64,000 nucleotides of DNA from Sclerodactyla briareus (Eukaryota > Echinodermata > Holothuroidea > Dendrochirotida > Sclerodactylidae), in contig JAODTK010005813.1 of assembly GCA_026419785.1 (NCBI GenBank), positions 1-64,000 of the forward strand, in the 5' to 3' direction. Shown here piece by piece: positions 60,135-64,000 of this stretch. The first letter of the stretch is position 1; every line of letters starts with the position of its first letter. The translations under genes were made by a program, and so were the position numbers. A model generated the notes under the pieces. It made no database searches. It had not been told where the DNA came from and was given only the letters and a program-made list of their open reading frames with translations.

Positions 60135-60985
60135 TTGCCTTTGACCCATCTATTCATTGAAGGACTGTTGCATGCCAACCTACCCTACAAAATGACCAAC
60201 GACTAATTGATTTATGCAAGGACTGGTGCATGCCTACCAACCCTGCAGGTTGACCTTTGACCCATCTATTTATTCAAGGACTGTTGCTTGCCCACCTACC
60301 GGTAGGTTGACCTCTGACCCAACAATTGATTCAAGGACTGTTGCTTGCCCACCTACCCGGTAGGTTGACTTCTGACCAACTATTGATTTAAGGACTATGG
60401 CTTGCCCACCTACCGAGTGGGTTGACTTCTGACCCATCTATGGATTCAAGGGCTGTTGCTTGCCCACCTACCCTCCAAGCTGACCTTTGACCCATCTATT
60501 TATTTAAGGTTTACTGCTTGCCCACCACTCAGTAGGTTGACTTCTGACCCATCTATCGATTCAAGGACTGTTGCATGCCCACCTACCCGGTAGGTTGACT
60601 TCTGACCCATCTATCGATTCAAGGACTGTTGCTTGCCCACCTACCCTCCAAGCTGACCTTTGACCCATCTATTTATTTAAGGTTTACTGCTTGCCCACCA
60701 CTCAGTAGGTTACTTCTGACCCATCTATCGATTCAAGGACTGTTGCTTGCCCACCTACCGGTAGGTTGACCTCTGACCCTTCTATTGATTCAAGGGCTGT
60801 TGCTTGCCCAGGGTTGACCTCTGACCCATCTATTGATTCAAGGACTGTTGCTTGCCCAGGGTTGACCTCTGACCCATCTATTGATTCAAGGACTGTTGCT
60901 TGCCCAGGGTTGACCTCTGACCCTTCTATTGATTCAAAGACTGTTGCTTGCCCATCTACCCAGTATAGGCTGACCCCTATTGTCA
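60135..60985 (+). repeat. 48-60 bp satellite with a DR1-like motif per unit
   Basis: About fourteen units read GTTGACCTCTGACCCATCTA, TTGATTCAAGGACTGTTGCT, TGCCCACCTACCCG. Two unit types occur. The long form (57-60 bp) carries ACCTACCGGTAGGT, a perfect 14-bp palindrome in some units. The short form (48 bp, 60766-60950) lacks it. The short form's period is a multiple of three, giving the artificial peptide LTSDPSIDSRTVACPG. Most units contain TGACCTCTGACCC, TGACCTTTGACCC or TGACTTCTGACCC, direct repeats of a hexamer spaced by one base. Confidence 0.85.
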
Positions 60986-63286
60986 ATGGGAGAATTGCCA
61001 AAAAGTGGGGGGTATATCCTCTCCATCCTCCGTGGGTTGTGCGGCCATGTTGTGGATCTGTTCACCGTTATCAGGATCTTTGTTTTTGAAAAGACAATTA
61101 GGCACAGATAGAACAATTTCTTTCACAACACTTCATCTAGCAAGAAAAAGCCAACCTGAATTGTGTTACTATCATGTGCTTGATAGCCTTGTGTGCGTGT
61201 CTGTGGGAAGAAGGGGGGTGTGCGTGTATGTGGGAAAAAGGGGGGGGGGTTGTTAAATAATAATTGAATAATGTGAAGTAGATTGCAGTTTTCCCTAGTT
61301 GATTTGATGTGACAATGGGAAGATTCAGTTTGTTATAACCTTACTGCATGGCTGTTAACAGGCACTGTGACTGCAGTGGCCGTCAGCTGCCGTTCCTGCC
61401 AATGAGCTGGGAAATACTCAAAATGCCCAGATACTATCCCTTCATGACTGAGAAAAACTAACAAAACAAAAAAAACTAGACAAAAACCGAGTGAACTTCT
61501 TGGGAAAACATGCTCTCAAGCACCACATCCAATATATCTCAAAATCCTCATGTTCCCTGAGCAACTACAGATGGAGGCCCCGTTTCCACAAAATATCTGG
61601 AAGCAGGAACTGCAAAACATGCTATCATTTACCTTTAAGGATTAATGTACTGATAAGGAAAAGTTGGGCCGACATGCATACTCCCAAATTGGCCTTGCCA
61701 GCAGATGTGCTCAGAGCAAGCATACACCGGATACTGCTCATGTTGGAGTGATAGAGGTTCCCACTGATTCAAAATGCAAATGCACGCGAGAGGGGGCAAC
61801 AATACTCACGGACGTACTGTCAAGAATGCCATTGGGCCATGACACGTGAGGCCTCAAAATGATGTGAGCAGTCACTGCGTTGGTATTAACATGGGCGAGT
61901 TGCATTTTCATTCATTTGGGCTTTTGCACTGCAAACAGGTCCCAAAGACTGGTCCTAATTGAGTATGTCTATGCAAATTAGTAAGTAGACATGCAAAAAG
62001 AAATTGTTTATTCTATATTGTATACGCACGGGAATTTCCATAAGATGGGGAGTTGTTGGGGGGTTAGATCTGGAGACTGTGCTCTCATGACCTATTCCTG
62101 GGGCATATGTATTAAACAAGTTTGTTATGAACTAAATGGAATACACTAATCAATTTAAATATTTTTCGTTTGCTTATAAAGGCCAAGAACAGTTAGAATG
62201 CCAGATATCAATATATCAGAAATGCCCAATTGTATACAATAATACCTAAGTGCAAACAATGGTCAATGTCATAATTGTCATAATGAGCTATGTAATCAAA
62301 AAATAGAGGATGTCTCATCCTTGAGAACTATTGTCTTTATGCTCAAAGGATGGCTCTTCCTTTCATTGTTTCACTTCATTTTTTTTCTTCTGTTTGTGAA
62401 TGCATATATATAGTTTGAATGAAACTTCTGTAATGAAAAAACAACCACGTAACTAACGTTGGTCAGTTGTCCCACAATACTTAAATAACGGGAATGATCG
62501 CGCACAGTCCTGTGACATTGGTCAACTATATTTACTTACAATGAAACAAAATGGTTATTTTAGTACTAGAAAATTTTTTTTATGAGAAAGACAGTGTTAA
62601 TGGGTAATTTTATGCTGAAACACGAGTGTGCGGCCGCCAAAATGGACACCCTAACTACAAAGCACCAGTGTTTTAGCTAGTTACGGTAATTTTAGCAGAG
62701 TACCGGTAATAGTTACCTGTGCTCCGGCCGTTGTACTGCGAGTACGGTGCCGCGAAGTACCGGTACTAACGTGAATACCTGTATACTGCGCGGCAACCCT
62801 AGGCCGATAGTTGTCTTTGAATACAATCACCGATGGATGTATTTTCCCACGAATTGTAATATGTCGATTGTTCCTGTAAACTTGTACTTTCCATTGTTTC
62901 CAAATATCTTGAATTCTCCGTATTAATCCAAACCACAACATGGTTGTCTGTATCAGAACCATGACTCGCGGTGACCTCAATCAGACACTAGTATACTAGT
63001 AGTATTGGACTATGGCTGTGTTCATGAACAAGCTACTGTACATATACTCCGGGTGCTAAAATTAGAACTGGCGCTCGGCCTGGCCATTGTACAGTAACGT
63101 TTTCATGCAATGTACGTTTTCTATGGCGGTTTGTTTTGTGTGCAATGTTGACAACACGCATGCAGCTGTGTTTACATTCTGAGTTTTGACAGCGTTTGTA
63201 GATTGAGCAGTTTTGGGGAGATTAATTATGACCTAGAAAGGAGGGTCTTGTCTAGTTATTTCGCGTTTCCCGTGAGATGAGAAATA
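60986..63286. other. Unassigned stretch with a CpG-richer patch
   Basis: A GTGTGCGTGTCTGTGGGAAGA unit is repeated imperfectly at 61191-61250. The patch 62620-62810 is GC- and CpG-rich (GCGGCCGCC, GTACCGGTA, GCGCGGC). GCGGCCGCCAAAATGG at 62629-62644 resembles a promoter-proximal site with an ATG, but the frame closes after about a dozen codons. No gene was recognised. Confidence 0.4.
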
Positions 63287-63478
63287 ATAGAAATTTATGA
63301 GAAAAGGAATATAAACAGCTAATCGGGCCTTTGTTTTCAAATTAAAACCGGTTTGACGTAATAATAGGAGCAAAATCCTAAAATCCTTTTCTAACCTCCT
63401 AATATGACGTCATCCCGGTTTTAAATTGGCAACAAAGGCCCTCGTATCTATCTGTTCACTATTCCCTAATTTTTACAT
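63287..63478. repeat. Foldback element, ~80-bp inverted arms
   Basis: The left arm (63287-63370) reads GGAATATAAACAGCTAATCG, GGCCTTTGTTTTCAAATTAA, AACCGGTTTGACGTAATAAT, AGGAG. The right arm (63396-63478) is its imperfect reverse complement, CTCCTAATATGACGTCATCC, CGGTTTTAAATTGGCAACAA, AGGCCCTCG, through CTATTCCCTAATTTTTACAT. The loop is about 25 bases. The arms are about 80 percent matched by eye. It is probably a MITE-like terminal-inverted-repeat element reduced to its ends. Target duplications were not resolved. Confidence 0.75.
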
Positions 63479-63884
63479 ACCATATGATATGTGATGAAAG
63501 GAATAAACAAAATGGAATTAAATATTGCGGCACCATTTGAGTGGAGGAATGACAAAATCACTGTACAGAAAACAATTAATGAGTTCGAAGCCCGGACAAG
63601 TTTAGCAAACCTTACCATACTGATTAAACTAAGAATGTATCTTTTTGCCAATAAAGTGTTGAATACCAATACTATTCCAGTCCTGGATTACCTAATGCTG
63701 GCTTATTTTGTGCCAGTCAGTGGATTGGGAGAGTCAAATAAAACATAAGAAAAAGACAGAAAGCGATTAGTTGAGTGAGGTTGCTGGGAGGTACCAGATT
63801 GAGCTAGGAAACTGACACTTGGTATGTGCAGTTAGTTAAGAAGTTAAGAATGAGACGGCTGCAGCAAATCATTTCTTCAAACTA
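63479..63884. other. Unassigned stretch
   Basis: The frame at 63491-63748 (plus, 85 codons, starting MMKGINKMELNIAAPFEWRN) follows the foldback. No domain was recognised, and codon composition is unremarkable. Confidence 0.4.
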
Positions 63885-64000
63885 TTCTGCAGCATGCAAA
63901 ACCAGGAAAGCCCAAAAGGCTTGTAGTGATTCCTGACGGTTTCGTCAAACCCATAGCCAGACCACAGGGACAAATGGGAGTAGTACCAGCTCATGATGGG
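63885..64000 (+). repeat. Repeat family C, start of a copy at the window edge
   Basis: ACCAGGAAAGCCCAAAAGGC, TTGTAGTGATTCCTGACGG, GTCAAACCCATAGCCAGACC and ACAGGGACAA align with 38165-38260. The copy runs out of the window. Confidence 0.6.

Noticed and set aside
60702-61089. Repeat protein LTSDPSIDSRTVACPG and its antisense counterpart
   Set aside because: Short 48-bp satellite units keep frame by length alone. Neighbouring units of other lengths break it, and no exon context exists.
63491-63748. 85-codon frame after the foldback
   Set aside because: No recognised family and no promoter or splice context. Not called as a gene.

Overview
The window looks like a non-coding, repeat-rich stretch of an animal nuclear genome. 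No complete host gene, tRNA, rRNA or bacterial-style operon could be recognised. Open frames are short and are interrupted about as often as chance predicts. Everything with recognisable coding content is a transposable-element remnant. The mix of elements (Ty3/gypsy-like, CR1/L2/Jockey-like, PIF/Harbinger, hAT), the degenerate repeats with motifs of the type TGACCTCTGACC, and repeat ends with a GATA-type microsatellite followed by an AGCTCA...TGAGCT hairpin suggest a marine invertebrate, perhaps a deuterostome (echinoderm, hemichordate or cephalochordate). That assignment is an inference.

Layout. 1-2.5 kb is unassigned except for short ACATGTTG-rich repeats. 2.56-7.57 kb is a cluster of a degenerate dispersed repeat, here called family P, with a GGGCCC palindromic core. 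It is split by a 1.4 kb PIF/Harbinger element with a TTA target duplication (5352-6751). 8.08-17.05 kb is a minus-strand Ty3/gypsy-like LTR retrotransposon with two LTRs, a gag zinc knuckle, reverse transcriptase, RNase H and integrase, all frameshifted. Its gag end is joined to a 0.4 kb repeat (family A), which recurs at 17.93-18.35 kb beyond a small inverted-repeat transposon (about 17159-17924). From 18 to 33 kb the DNA is mostly unassigned, with minisatellites at 20.2, 22.1 and 28.1 kb and a 1.3 kb satellite of about 60-bp units at 30.06-31.35 kb. 33.4-35.35 kb is another P copy, split by a 1276-bp hAT-type element. 37.7 kb holds a 9-bp GC-rich minisatellite. 38.15-39.2 kb is repeat family C with a 206-bp tandem duplication. 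39.6-40.06 kb is a degenerate 185-bp tandem repeat, and 40.6-41.2 kb is another P copy. 42.0-43.56 kb is a minus-strand non-LTR retrotransposon reverse transcriptase. 46.2 kb holds a 115-bp tandem duplication, and 49.5-51.9 kb a 2.4 kb satellite of about 44-bp units. 59.5-60.0 kb is repeat family B, also seen at 28.3 kb. 60.1-61.0 kb is a satellite with a DR1-like motif in most units. 63.29-63.48 kb is a near-perfect foldback.

Nothing here works together as a pathway. The organisation is one of nested mobile elements, several of which sit inside family P copies. Many single-base insertions and deletions, in both retrotransposon frames and satellite units, look partly like uncorrected long-read error. 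Calling every frame dead is therefore less safe than it appears.
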